Positions 1 to 11,640 of a DNA stretch of 64,000 nt are shown in pieces. Within the stretch, counting starts at the first letter, position 1. Each line of letters starts with the position of its first letter. The notes under the pieces are model-generated. The model saw only the letters and a program-made list of their open reading frames with translations. It had not been told where the DNA came from and made no database searches. This DNA is from Aricia agestis. Its lineage: Eukaryota > Arthropoda > Insecta > Lepidoptera > Lycaenidae. The stretch lies in assembly GCF_905147365.1 (NCBI RefSeq), contig NC_056420.1, positions 8,132,001 through 8,196,000 on the forward strand, in the 5' to 3' direction. A program made the translations under genes and the position numbers.

Positions 1-212
1 CTAATAAGTAATTTTATAAGAGGAAGGTTGCGAGAAAACACGGGATCCTTATCTTACGCCAGGGGGCAACTCTCGTACCTCGAATACCGAATATATTTCG
101 GAAATACACAACAAAGATCACTAACAACATATTTTGTCCATCATTCAACCGCAGGAGACTATTAAAAAGCCCATAAAAGTTACAAAAGATCAAAAGTCAC
201 AAGGACCTAAAC

Positions 213-564
213 CAGCGCTGCCAGATTTTTTTTGTGCCAAGTCGGGACTTTGGAACTTTATGACTGAAAAACCGGGATTCTTCAGTCAAAAGCGGGACAA
301 AGTAAAAAAAGGTATAAAATCAAAAGTTTTTTGATTTTTTTTCTTTTCATTTGCGTTAAAATAACGTTTACGTGACAATAGATAAAGGAAATCCACCCCT
401 CTACCGCCCACACTCTTATCTTCATTACGCACCTTTCTTTCTCAGCACGCAGCACGTACGTTCGGGCTTTCCCCGAAAAGCGGCACTGAGCCTGTCCCGC
501 GCTGGACATTTAATAATGAAAAAATCGGGACGTCCCGCCAAAATCGGGACGTCTAGCAACGCTG
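213..564. mobile_element. Non-autonomous hAT-type DNA transposon with 8-bp TSD
   Basis: Seen: the left end cagcgctgccaga and the inverted right end (reads cagcgttgctaga on the minus strand) form imperfect terminal inverted repeats. The 8-bp sequence acctaaac sits directly outside both ends (205-212 and 565-572). Known: hAT elements make 8-bp target duplications and often start CAG. The interior has no transposase-like frame, only CGGGAC-type repeats, so it would need a transposase in trans. The perfect TSD suggests a fairly young insertion. A named family cannot be given without a library search. Confidence 0.8.
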
Positions 565-572
565 ACCTAAAC

Positions 573-2134
573 TATCTATATTCAGCGTATAAAGTCAGAT
601 TTTCAATAAAAGCTACGTAAAGTCCCACAAACATTTGCCATACCGCGGTAAGACGCCAGCGGCTAGACGACCGAAACAATATTAAAGACTATAAAGAACG
701 AAAAATAAACAGGGGACGCTCGGGTAATGAAAATTTCCTCTCAAACATAAAACTGCAACTTTGAAAATATGCTCCATTGTTTTGTAATCGCAAAAGGAAA
801 CGTGAAATAAATTTTCTGATACGTACGTTTTTAAATACAAAAGTATTTTCAATTTTTAGTTTATCGGACAGTGCGAAGGTTTAAAAAGAAAAGGCAGTCA
901 GGAAAATATGTTTGCGATTGTAAAAGAAAAATTATTTCCACCTGAAAATATTATGTTAACATTATACTGAATTAATTGAATAGTTTACTTTTTTTTTTAA
1001 ATATGCAGTTGAAACAAGTTTTAAAGTGGTAAACTGAATCTTTCTTTGACTGTACGTGATTACGTTGTACTTGTACACAGGCAAACAAACAGAAACACAA
1101 TTTCACATTTAGGTATATTAGAATAAATACTGAAAACCAATACTTACTATACTTCCCACGGCTTTAGTGCTCTAATCCGAGATAATATACGAGAAGCTTA
1201 ATCCACCAACAGTCAATAGACATAAGCTTCAGAAGGTCACAAGTGGACAACAACAATAAAACTTTCGGCCGAGCTTTCCAGAGCTTCGGAGCAATCTAAT
1301 TAAAAGTTGCAGCTTTCGCTGCGCGCAGAAAACTTTACTGAACCGTGGCCGAATATTTTTGCCGACTGCGGAACTGTCATTGTAACTACCGTTGAATGGG
1401 GAAAAGCTAAGAAATAATAAACATTCATTCCAATTAACCAAGTTTTCTGTGAATACAAAGTGTATTTGACATAACGAGTACAAATATGATAAAGCAAGCT
1501 CTAAAGCGACAGGATTTTAAGGTATATATGGGGCGGGCGATCCGATCCGGCCGGACTGATCGCAGGCCGACCTAGACGTTTGTACATTCTCGTGTGTAAT
1601 GTGTATGCAAGAGTCCAGTTAACCGTCTAAAGTCTAAACTCTAAAGCTTGCCAAAGGAATGTCTCAAGAAATACCTGTAACTTGCGACTGTGCCAGAATG
1701 GATTGAAAAACGTATCCACTCTAACACAGTCGAGTAAAAAGTGTTTAATTATAACAACTAATAAGCCATGATTTATTAAAATTAATCTCACAATCGTCAG
1801 AAAAGCTTTCAAAGTAATTTCTAATTACAACTCAAATTAGAGGCCGATTAATAATTTTAATGAATAGGTCCAGCTTGACTTTCCAAATTGCCTAGATTAG
1901 TCTGAAATGTTCTAAAGTACATTGACTTTTGTGCGAAAGAGAGCGAAGATTCTGTGAACACTTCTAATGAAATATATTATTACTAGGGTGACAATCATAT
2001 TAAAATATTTTTAAGAATATTTAACTTTAAAAACCTCTTCTTTTCTGGAAGACGTCGAAAAGTTACACCCTAAACACTTTAAACACGACACAAAACACAA
2101 ACAAAAAAGAAGACCTTATATTGTTATTTTTTAT
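573..2134. other. Gene-free AT-rich stretch
   Basis: I see no long open frame, RNA gene, clear repeat or splice-flanked exon here. Short frames at 1229-1497 and 1627-1812 have low-complexity composition and no recognisable motifs. Confidence 0.5.
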
Positions 2135-2449
2135 ACGTGGGAGAGCCATGCTTCGGCACGAATGGGCAGAAATAACACGTTCTCACAGAAAACCGGCGAG
2201 AAACAGCGCTTGCGCTGTGTTTCGCCGAGTGAGTGAGTTTACCGGAGGCCCAATACCCTACCCTATTCCCTTCCCTAACCTCTCCTATTCCCTTCCCTTC
2301 CCACCCCTACCCTTCCCTATTCCCTCTTAAAAGGCCGGCAACGCACCTGCAGCTCTTCTGATGCTGCGAGTGTCCATGGGCGACGGAAGTTGCTTCCCAT
2401 CAGATGACACGTTTGCTCGTTTGCTCGTTTTTATTTCATTAACAAAAAA
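2135..2449 (+). mobile_element. SINE-like element, CCCT-tract family, copy 1
   Basis: The head reads acgtgggagagccatgcttc, followed by agcgcttgcgctgtgtttcg, a variable polypyrimidine tract of CCCTA/CCCTTCC blocks, then ggccggcaacgcacctgcag, a tail close to gtttgctcgtttg and a short A-rich end. The same order occurs at eight other places in the window. The segment cggctcgaccgg present in other copies is deleted here. The family is common in Lepidoptera. It has no coding capacity; the 69-codon frame across it is a shadow. Its 3' region matches a LINE 3' end at about 2905-3048, which suggests mobilisation by that LINE. Confidence 0.85.
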
Positions 2450-2755
2450 TCTACGCGTTTTTGGCAAATAGGTCAATTGGAATTAAATGGCAATTTTCAA
2501 GTGTAGCTTACGTCTTGAAATTTAAAGTAAATATTGCATTTAGCCGTAAGAATATTATTTAATTAAAGTCTATCCTATCTTCTAAGTGGATTAGATGTTA
2601 AATATTACGTAACCTAGCCTAGATATCTCCTATAACTTAGTGTTATTGCTAGCCTAGATTCCGTTATGAAATGCAGGCGACACGTGCGGTACTGTGTTGG
2701 GGTTGTTTATTTTATTAATCGGCCGCCCAGCCGGCGACACGTAGGCTGCTGGTTT

Positions 2756-3048
2756 CGGTGACGGTGGCCAGTTTCATTAAACCCTACGCAGTATTTCATG
2801 AAGTAGTGTGTATGTACTGTATAATAACTTTCTGCCGCGCACTGTAAACTCTGGAACGAACTCTCAGCAGTAATTCCGGACCAATACGACCTGCAAAACT
2901 TCAAGAAGATCGCGTATTCCCTTTTAAATGGCTGGCTGGCAACGCACTTACAGCTCTTCTAATGCTGCAAGTGACCATGGGCGACGGTAGTTCCTTTCCA
3001 TCAGGTGATCCGTTTGCTCGTTTGCCCTCTTATTTTGTAAAAAAAAAA
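2756..3048 (+). pseudogene. 3' end of a LINE (jockey-like) with C-terminus of ORF2
   Basis: On the plus strand, reading from about 2842, the frame gives ...KLWNELSAVIPDQYDLQNF and ends at a TAA near 2962. This resembles the C-terminal end of jockey-type non-LTR ORF2 proteins (a LWN-L-P motif, then Y-L--FK). A one-base frame change just upstream separates it from TFCRAL. The stop codon falls inside the sequence shared with the CCCT-tract SINE tail, which then runs to a poly(A) at 3038-3048. The copy is strongly 5'-truncated and cannot encode a protein. Exact clade uncertain. Confidence 0.6.
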
Positions 3049-3063
3049 GTAGTGGGACAGATG

Positions 3064-3135
3064 ACCGACTTTTTACACTATCCGACGCATACAGTATCAT
3101 CTTTCTTGTCAGACAATCAGGTGATCAGGCTAGCT
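3064..3135 (-). repeat. Fragment of the tRNA-derived SINE (as at 38068)
   Basis: In reverse complement this matches the middle of the tRNA-derived SINE at 38068-38377, including the run around ctgattgtctgacaag and the later aaaaagtcggtc. Neither the tRNA-like head nor the tail is present. It directly follows the poly(A) of the LINE fragment. Confidence 0.65.
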
Positions 3136-3437
3136 TTCAACGCCGTTGTCAAGAGCCATGTTCTAAAACCACTGGGATACGGAAGAACGAAGATGGCTTA
3201 CTCTCTACCTACTGTATTATATTTGTTATGTGTATTGCGCTTTTGGACCGCACACGTGAGCCATTTTAATTAAGGCTTCAGCCTTGTAAGTTAACGAATT
3301 AGAATTTAAAGCATAAAATCAATGAAGGGTTATATTATCATCATCATAATATTAATACGCGAACGAAAAACTTTGTAACACTTTTTACGAAAAATGGGGA
3401 AACGTAGGTGCATGAAATTTTGCACAATTATAGTTTA

Positions 3438-4107
3438 CTAGCGGCCCACCCCGGCTTCGCACGGGTGGACATTGATTTTTAAATATTTTTTTTTCAATCT
3501 TTATTTCTTAGTCAATCTTTATGTTAAGCAGAACATAAAAATGGTTTACACTATTTAGCCTGTAACTATATTATAATTATTATACACATTTTTATTGTAT
3601 TTTTTTTATATTTTAAGTGTTATGTTTGATTATTAATTCAAAAATAATAGTCATTCAAAACGTAATGAATTAATGAAGCACTATAATATTATCCCATCAA
3701 TGAAGTGTCCTTCCTCGGTACTCAAAGTATCTCCATACTAAATTTCATCCAAATCGATTGAATAGTTTACGTGCAAATCATAAAAGTTTTTTGTGCGGGA
3801 ACCGTACATTTTTCCGGGACAAAAAGTATCCCTTGTCTTTTCTTATGACTTAAAGTATCTCGATACCAAATTTCATCAAAATCGATCGAATAGTTTACGC
3901 GCAAATCATAAAAGTTTACTGTGCGGAAAGCGTACATTTTTCCGGGACAAAAAGTATCCTATGTCCTTTCTCGGGACTCAAAGTATCTCCATACCAAATT
4001 TCAGCGAAATCGGTTCAGCGATTTGTTCTTGAAGAGGCAACAGACATACAGACAGACAGACAGACAGACACACTTTCGCATTTATAATATTAGTATGGAA
4101 GTATGGA
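3438..4107 (-). mobile_element. Non-autonomous Helitron, 670 bp, internally repeated
   Basis: Read on the minus strand it starts A|TCCATAC and ends CTAG|T, the hallmark termini of Helitrons (5' TC, 3' CTRR, insertion between A and T). The 3' end carries the cggcttcgcacggg block and the 5' end carries a GTCTGT repeat followed inward by conserved blocks. The block containing gtacatttttccgggacaaa and aaagtatct is repeated about three times (near 3711, 3808 and 3936), so the element grew by internal duplication. No Rep/helicase coding sequence. The short frames at 3793-4145 are shadows. Confidence 0.75.
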
Positions 4108-4264
4108 TTAGACAATGCTTACACGGCCAACCTGAGATTAGCTAAGTCCCAGAGACAAGACTTGAAAAAAAAGTCAATATTTTTTACAAAATAAAGGTAG
4201 TAGTCCTAATGTCGTTGAAACTAAGGTCGAATTTCGACCCTTGCGCGATCTCTAGTTATTATTA

Positions 4265-4425
4265 CCTACTACATGACGAGCGCAACTCCGTTTTACCGAT
4301 ATTTGTTAATCACGCACGAATCGTGCATTTCTCCGGGAAAAGACTATCACATTTTATTTTCCGGGAATCAAAGTATTCGCATATCCAATTTCATTAAAAT
4401 CGGTCAGACAGGCACTCTTTTGATG
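4265..4425 (-). mobile_element. Decayed Helitron relic
   Basis: It retains the order of the TCCATAC-type Helitrons: a degenerate gatgacgcccgcaactccg-like start (here catgacgagcgcaactccg), tttctccgggaaaa, aatcaaagtattcgcat and aaaatcggtcagacag. Both termini are lost. Confidence 0.6.
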
Positions 4426-4477
4426 TTTTCTTTTTAGGAACCTCTATGAAAGTTTCTGTTATGTCGTAATACTTATC

Positions 4478-4810
4478 TTTTTTTTTTATGAAATAAGGGG
4501 GCAAACGAGCAAACAGGTCACCTGATGGAAAGCAACTTCCGTCGCCCATGGACACTCGCAGGATCAGAAGAGCTGCAGGTGCGTTGCCGGCCTTTTAAGA
4601 GGGAATAGGGTAATAGGGGAGGATAGGGATTGGAGGGAAAGGGAATAGGGGAGGGTAGGGAAGGGAATAGGGTAGGGGATTGGGCCTCCGGTAAACTCAC
4701 TCACTCGGCGAAACACAGCGCAAGCGCTGTTTTACGCCGATTTTCTGTGAGAACGTGGTATTTCTCCGGTCGAGCCGGCCCATTCGTGCCGAAGCATGGC
4801 TCTTGCACGT
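4478..4810 (-). mobile_element. SINE-like element, CCCT-tract family, copy 2
   Basis: This is a full-length copy on the minus strand. Poly(T) and the gcaaacgagcaaacaggtc tail lie at the left, a GGGAATAGGG tract in the middle, and the head (agccatgcttcggcacgaat, minus strand) at the right. No confident target duplication was found. Confidence 0.85.
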
Positions 4811-4950
4811 ATAAATCTACATAAAACTTTTACGCAGGTAACATTAAGCAGTTCATACATGAATAAGTTGATAGCGACGTGAAGCGGTGAACTGAAAAAT
4901 AATAAAACGAATCGTTCGCGTCGACGCGCGCTGCTACGGTAACACGCTTT

Positions 4951-7145
4951 ATCAAGAATCAAGAAGCAAGATCATTTATTCACAGATATTAAGTCAAAAG
5001 TTTAACATGGTTATAATAGTTCTAAGTTCTAACATATCCTACCATAACAATGGTGTGTGAATCTCATTACTGTATACAGAATAAATTAAAATAACATGAG
5101 GCAAAACAATTTAACATTTTTCATAAATTATTAATTAGATTTCCTAAAGTGCATTGTGTATACATATAATATAATTGTTTAAATTAACTAATCAAGTATT
5201 TCATTATAGTCAAAAATATTACATTTAATCAATATAAATATGTCAAGTAATCAATATTAATATGCATGTCAACTATTATAATATAAATGTCAGTTATTTT
5301 AATTACATAATATAATAATAATTAATACAATTTTAAGAGTTAATTTAAGTCAGGTAATGTTTTTGTTTTGAATGTAGCATGTAGTCATTTAGATTATAAA
5401 AACAGTTTTCTAAGAGCCATATTTAACTTTTTTTTGTATGAGTTAAATGACAGGGCTTTGAAACTGTCCGGTAAATTATTATAGATGTCAATAGCCTGTA
5501 TGAATGCATTATTTTTGTATATATCTAAATTACATTTTGGACGATAGAGTTTATATTTGAATCTGTTGTTTTTACGTTCTACTTCTGATTTTAATTCAAA
5601 ATATTGTGGGTGAAACTTAACAAAAATACATAATATTTCTTTAATGTACATGCAGGCTAATGGCAGTATGTTGTATTTTTTGAAGAGCGGTCTGCAGCTG
5701 TCCAAGGGTGAGGCGCCAGCAATAGCTCTAACACACTTTTTTTGAACTCTGAAAACTTTTTTAATTTCTACCGAATTACCCCATAGCAAGAGGCCATAGG
5801 AAAGATTAGAAGAAACGTAGCCGTGGTATGCCGTTAGAGCCGCTTCAGTGCTCACAGTTTGCCTAATTTTTTTAATTGCGCATACAAAACGGTCAAGTTT
5901 GTCACAAATGTGTTCTACATGGACCTTCCAATTGCAATATTTATCTATCATGATACCCAGGAATTTTGTATTATCTACCTCATTAATTTCTTTGTTGTCA
6001 TATTTTATGTCTAAATTTATTTTTTCTCTTCTATAGTTTTGAAATTGTATCACTTGTGTTTTGTCAGTGTTTATGTGCAAGTTGTTGTCATTAAGCCATT
6101 TAACAATGTTTTTAAGTGCTAAGTTAATATCTGCTTCGTAAGTTTCTCTATTTTCACATTTAATGATTAACGTCGTATCGTCGGCAAATAAAATTGTTTC
6201 GTGGTGGGTGACGTTGGGGAGATCGTTAATGTATAGCAGAAATAAATCGGGGGCGAATAAACTTCCTTGTGGTACACCAAATTCATTCAGTTCATATTCA
6301 GACCTACTAGAAACCTTGACATTTCCGTCTATTTTAGTTATTTCTACACACTGAACGCGACCAGTTAAAAAGCTTTTGATCCAATCATAAGCAACCCCTC
6401 TGATCCCATATTTGTCTAATTTGTGAAGTAAGAGACCATGGTGGACGGTTACTCATATCGAGGAATACGCCGGTCACAGGTATCCGGTTATTGAGAGACT
6501 CGGTAATTTGTTTAATTAGATTAAAACAGGCCAGAGATAAGGTGCTGTTTTTTCGAAACCCAAACTGTACATTGGTAATGATATTTTGGCTTGATATGAA
6601 ATTCTGCAGCCTTGTTAGCATCGCTTTTTCAAAAAAAAATGAGAATATAGGGATAAGGGTGATTGGGCGATAGTTACTAACATTTGTTTTATCTCCTTTT
6701 TTATATAGTGGCTTTACTATTGATTTTTTAATATATCCGGGAATTTACCTTCTTGAAATGAAAGATTGATAACGTAACTTAGCGGTTTACAGATGTATTT
6801 TGAACATAGTTTAATAATATTAGTATTAATTTCATCGAAGCCTACCGAATTTGTGTTATTGAGATTAATTATAGTGTATATTTCAAAGGGATCTGTTGGA
6901 TTGAGAAACATTGTGTTTGCATGCGAGGTCATAGTTTGATTTATAGAAGAAATGTTAATTTTAAAATTATTATTATTTGTCCTATTTATATAGTAATCAT
7001 TGAATATTTTGCTAATGTCAGAAGAATTTTTGTAATATTTATTGTTATGATAAATTTCGTCTATGTCTTGATTCGATATAGGATCGCCAGTATTTTAATT
7101 TATTATTTTTCAAGTCGCTCTACATTTATTTTTATTGTTTAAGTA
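4951..7145 (-). pseudogene. LINE (non-LTR retrotransposon), 5'-truncated, nearly intact reverse transcriptase
   Basis: On the minus strand translated segments follow the usual non-LTR RT order: thumb/finger region (VGFDEINTNIIK), KPLYKKGDKTNVSNYRPITL, FGFRKNSTLSLACF, GVFLDMS, then LLLHKLDKYGIRG, GVPQGS (6261-6278), catalytic FADD (6177-6188) and a C-terminal domain ending at 5394. Breaks: a one-base frameshift in the A-run near 6730, and about 11 bases missing near 6450 that remove the KAFD part of motif A. A 3' UTR of about 440 bp ends in short CTTGATT repeats near 4951, as in CR1/L2-like elements. Nothing recognisable of ORF1 or endonuclease remains; the 5' break is near 7145. Clade (CR1/Daphne/jockey group) is an inference. 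Confidence 0.85.
5394..6447 (-). pseudogene. Open RT core and C-terminal domain of the LINE
   Basis: From HHGLLLHKLDKYG to the stop at 5394 the minus-strand frame is open for about 350 codons. It carries GVPQGSLF and ILFADDTT, then a C-terminal part with SNLSYGLLLWGNS, VQKKCVRAIAG and DSCRPLFKK, which is typical of non-LTR elements. There is no ATG at the 5' end because the frame is a continuation of an interrupted ORF2. The retained catalytic aspartates and long open frame suggest moderately recent loss of function. Confidence 0.8.
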
Positions 7146-7149
7146 CAGC

Positions 7150-7264
7150 TGGGGGACCTACGTAGTTTGGTCGCGTTATGTCAAACCCTGGTGACAAATC
7201 ACAATCAACATTGAATTGACATGATTCGACCAAATAACGTTGGTCTATCATCTGCCTAGGAATC
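7150..7264. repeat. Small inverted-repeat element (MITE-like), family of 13774-13889
   Basis: In reverse orientation it aligns with 13774-13889: taggcaga near one end, atttggtc, and atgtcaattcaatg/atgtcaagtcaatg. It abuts the truncated 5' end of the LINE. Two copies in one window support a dispersed element. Termini and TSD not resolved. Confidence 0.5.
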
Positions 7265-7475
7265 AATTTCCTCGATGGTACATATAAACAATCCTTTTGT
7301 TATACTTATGTCATTAAGTGAAAATACAGTAAAAATACTGTTCTTGTAACAAAATTGAAATACCACCCTTACAAAATATAACAATCATATATACTATACA
7401 CTAATGTAAAAGTATATTGTTATACAACGTTTTGTGTTTCTAATATATCAGACAATTAATACAAATATTAGTATA

Positions 7476-7783
7476 CTAGCTGTTCGTCCGCGTAAACTGC
7501 ATACAAAAAAAGTAAAATATATCATCCTCTTTTTCGGAAGTCGGTTAAAAAGTAGCCTAAGTTATTCCTTACTACATCAGCTATCTGCCAAAAAAAGTCC
7601 CGTCAAAATTGCTCCAGCCATTTCGGAGATTAGCCGGAACAAGCAGACAGACAGACAGACATACACACAAAAATTGTAAAAAAAAGTTGTTTTGGTGTAT
7701 GTAGCGCATATACATTCATATGCATGTAGTAAAAAATGGTTCTTTTAATATTACAAACAGACACTACAATTTTATTTATATGA
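7476..7783 (-). mobile_element. Non-autonomous Helitron
   Basis: On the minus strand it starts A|TCATATAAATAAAATTG followed by gtagtgtctgtttgtaat and ends CTAG next to T. It contains the cggaagtcggttaaaaagt block, gattagccggaacaa and a CAGA repeat. No protein coding. The 81-codon frame at 7434-7679 is a shadow. Confidence 0.7.
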
Positions 7784-8959
7784 TGATGATAGATGTATAG
7801 ATGTACCTATATTATGTACACAGCGTAAATTGAAGTAGAAAGGTGCTTCAAAATGTCTTATTGCAATGTTATTCTTTTGATTATTAACTTAATCCTTATT
7901 TTCGATAACTAAAAATGTAATTTAGTATACATTGTACCTTGGCAAAAAGGTTTATAAAAAGGCTTGGGATTTTTTCTGTGATATACCGAGTAGAGAAACC
8001 ACACGAGGTCTGAAACTGTGTAGACCTAACGATTCATTTTAATTAATTAACTTCGTGCCCCATCACCTTTTTTGCATGAAATGATGCCAAAACCTCACCC
8101 CTACCCCCTTTGACATACATATTTCCGTTTCCTGGTTCCGCCTCGGAATATCGATTCGCGCAGCTTCGAGTGGTTTCGAAATTTCGAACATTTAGATTCG
8201 GTCCGGAGATGCGGTAGAGAAAAGTTTTAGAATTCCACCTTTAAGGAAAAATATTGCCTCATGTCGCCGTTCCTTTTTGCATAATAGTTCTGAGAATGAG
8301 CACGTACCTCTAAAACTTAAGTAGTCGACAAAATGCATTTTAGGTATACTAAATTTTTTAAATATTCAAATATTGTTCGTTGCCAAAAGATAATGCCGCA
8401 GCAATAATTTCACCTGCTTTAAAAGTTTAAAGTAGAAGCGATTACTAACGTGTGGAAAGAAACAGTCATCTATGATTGTCTTTAATCGCCGTTGATTGTC
8501 CGTATTGCACACAGCTTCGCAGCTTGTAGCAATCGTGGTGATTCATCATATCCCAACCTGAGTCTTTAGATAAGTCCAAAAATGGGAGCTTACCAATATC
8601 GATAACACAATATTGTAAATACAAGGAATCAATAAGTAAATACAAGGAATAATAAGGCACTCAGTTTAAAAGTAATTGGATCCTTATTTAATTATAATAT
8701 TATAAGCCTTCAGTGTAATTAATCATGAACCCTTTTAGCTTTTGAGAGACTCTTCGCTCGCTATTAAATTTCTCACTACCCTCCTTGAAGATGTTTTTTA
8801 CTTTTTACCTGAAGGTTAAAATTAAAATGTTGTGCTCACATTTCGAAAGTTTAAATAGAAGTGCTTTTTTTTACTAAAATTAATTATTATTTTCACTAAA
8901 ATTAATTAAATATATTTTTAATTGTTTGTTTTATAATGTTTATGTATAAGATAAGTATA
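7784..8959. other. Gene-free stretch
   Basis: No gene, clear repeat end or splice-flanked exon seen. Only short AT-rich frames. Confidence 0.5.
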
Positions 8960-9282
8960 TCTTATATTATATTATAAAATTCTCGTGTCACAATGTTAGG
9001 CCGCGTACTCCTCCGAAACGGCTATACTGATTTTAACCAAATTTTATGTTATGCATATTCAGCGGGTCTGAGAATCGGCTACTGGGTACTTTTTATATTG
9101 GTAAGTGCATTTGTTGAATAAGTAATAGTAAATTATTACGAGTCGAGACTGACGGCGACCATTGTTTGTGCGACGGGACAGCGATGGACGTTGCCATGGT
9201 GACATACTTATTTAGTCACTTCAATAAAATAATACGGGCGAAATACTTTACATGGCAAAGAAACGTTTGCCGGGACAGCTAT
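8960..9282 (+). mobile_element. Non-autonomous Helitron, TCTCGTGTCAC type
   Basis: It begins A|TCTTATATTATATT and then ttctcgtgtcacaatgttag, and ends gtttgccgggacagcta, where the normal CTAG is altered to CTAT. Close relatives lie at 15471-15776 and 59737-60064 on the other strand. They share ctcctccgaaacggct, gcgacgggacagcgatgg and a conserved interior. The mutated 3' end would probably prevent further movement. Confidence 0.75.
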
Positions 9283-10976
9283 GATACTGATATGATATGA
9301 TATTATACAGGTGTAAGAAAAGAAAATTATAATACTTTAAGTGTGCCGGTGTCCCTTTATACAGGGATTACACTCTGTATACCTTTCTAGGGTTTATTAT
9401 TATTATTATTATTCGTAAAAGGTATTTGCAATCAAGACAAAAATTCATAATAATGTAAGTATACAAGACGATACGCGACAATATATCTAAAGTTTTACAA
9501 ATCTTATATCATACAATTTAACATCAATAATGTAGATGAAAATCTCATATCTCTTCAAATCATCAAAATCACGTCGAGTGAAGTTTATTTATTATTTTTT
9601 CTGTAAGCGTATTATTGAAGAGCAAAGAGTGCTATAAAAGTTCTTTAACTAGAATTATGTCTATAAAAAGTTGCTTACATGACGTGTTAACGACTCGATC
9701 TGTAAAACTTTTCAGACGTAGAAGTTTAACACTTTGAGAACTCGAAACAAAAAATAAAAATAATATATTTAGGCTATCGTTAATACGTAAGTTTATTTTC
9801 AATTAGTTAGTAAGTTACTATTCAACTGAAATCTAATCTTTACTTGATTGAATTTTGTTTACCTACAGTAATTACTGAAGACTCGAGAATTTTCAGAAAT
9901 CTTCATAAAGACGCATTTTTTGAAGCAGGCAATACGTACACTATCGACTAATTTACCGCTCGACCTGGCCAGAAAGTTTGCGTTTGCCTTAAAAATGTTA
10001 ATCAAAACTCAAAAGAGTGTCTTTGATATACGGACAGACAGACAGTGTAACAGACATGACGAATCCATACCTATATGTATTGGATCGGAAAAAAAACGGA
10101 ATCTATTCCGTTTCATTTACTACGGAACCCTAAAAAGAAGACACAGAAGTGGTTGAATTATTATGAATAATGTGTGTGTACCTACTCGCAATTCAACAGC
10201 GTCGTTAAAAGGTTTCAACATAATAGTATTTTAAAAAGATAAAACCGACTTTAAATTGTACGTAATTAAGAATTAAAATTCCCTATCTCAAAAACTACTG
10301 AACCGATTTTGACGAATTTAAATTGGACTTGCAGTTCCGGAGATATGTGTGCACAAACATAAAAACATACATACATACTCGTACATACACTTTTGTTTGG
10401 CGCATTTGTTCAGAAGCTTCTATAGATTAACATATACAAAAACTGGACAGTTCTGAAAGTATTACATACACTTACATACGTCATACGCGTCGAATTGATA
10501 ACGTCCTTCGTACGTTCGATTAAATAATATAATTACGAGTCGTACATACTCGTATATTATAATCGAAGTAAAACTTTCATTGTATTAATATAAATAAACA
10601 TAATACATAATATTATTTCCGGAAGCAAAATTAGGGCCTAGCCCTTCTACCCACACAGTTAGAAAACCCCGCAATACATTAAAACGGAACACCCAAACAG
10701 TCAAAAGTATTCAAATGAATGTCCATTAATCTTAAAGTTTAATCTGAAGCGAAATATCCCGTTCAGTGCCGTTCCCACTTCATTTCCCGTATTTTCTAAG
10801 CGGAAATAACTCGGTGGCAAATTTCCTTCAACATATTCGGCCTCAGACGTACCTGTTTTGATCTATTCAGTGGAGGTAGTTTTATATCGGCTATTTAATA
10901 GGCTGTTTGATATGAAATGTGCTAGAAGTGATGCTACGGAAATGTTTAAATTTAAAAACTAACAACAAAAAATAAC
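9283..10976. other. Gene-free stretch with two decayed repeat fragments
   Basis: At about 9976-10138 a fragment carries cggacagacagacag and ends with tacggaaccctaaaaa, an end motif echoed at 49410-49430 and 47227. At about 10240-10400 another fragment has ctactgaaccgattttgac, resembling Helitron interiors. Neither has clear termini. No gene seen. Confidence 0.45.
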
Positions 10977-11154
10977 AATTGAAACTTATTATTCGGGACT
11001 TAACGCGACTTATTTCTAGAAGTGATACTACATCCTTTTTTCTCCTCTCGTGACCACGGCCGTTGCAACACGGCCGAAACGTCAAGAAAAAAGTATGTAG
11101 TAGCATCACTTCCAGAAATAAGTCGCGTTAAGTCCCGAATAATAAGTTTCAATT
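10977..11154. repeat. Fold-back element, ~63-bp inverted arms
   Basis: The left arm (10977-11041) and right arm (11092-11154) are near-perfect inverted copies containing cgggacttaacgcgactt. A GC-rich centre holds two close copies of acggccg. Such structures fit MITE or fold-back transposons. No TSD recognised. Confidence 0.65.
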
Positions 11155-11444
11155 ATAATGCAACGCGAAAGTTTATAAAAAAATAACAATTTGAAAATGA
11201 TGGCTGAAAATCATGGTTTAACATATTATTGTGTATAGCTTAAAGTTTAGACTAATCCGTGGATGACTGACAACGATACGTTGCAGATTTTTTTCATGAT
11301 AATCAAGGTGTCTCTTTAAACGGCTAGTAAGGTTTAGTAATAAATTGTTAAATAATAGGCAGTTAATGTCGATCATTTGAAAAATGTACAAATGGCCGAC
11401 CAATGTTCTCTGTGAATTGTATCAGCGTAATTTATTTGCGATCT

Positions 11445-11640
11445 GGGGGTCAATTCTTATAACTCGAAAATCGCTTCGTGCGCAGGCTATCTTTACTCGC
11501 GCGCACACAATAATATGTTGTAACGTGGTTGTAACCATAAAGTTAATATACCTAGATATTAACTTTATGGTTGTAACATGCACGAGAGACACAGCTTGCG
11601 ATCGAAGTGACATTCGAGGCGTGAGAATCGGACCCCTGGT
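11445..11640. repeat. Fold-back MITE-like element with palindromic core
   Basis: Imperfect arms of about 85-100 bp meet at a core where aaccataaagttaatat (11533-11549) is followed, six bases on, by its exact inverse (11556-11572). Both outer ends have a GGGGTC/GACCCC motif. The right end overlaps the start of the large inverted repeat at 11631. The frames over it are shadows. Confidence 0.55.

Noticed and set aside
2121..2330. Proline-rich open frame (also at 4518, 42041, 45036, 58102)
   Set aside because: All lie in the CCCT-tract of the SINE-like family; the P/S/L-rich peptides are translations of the microsatellite.
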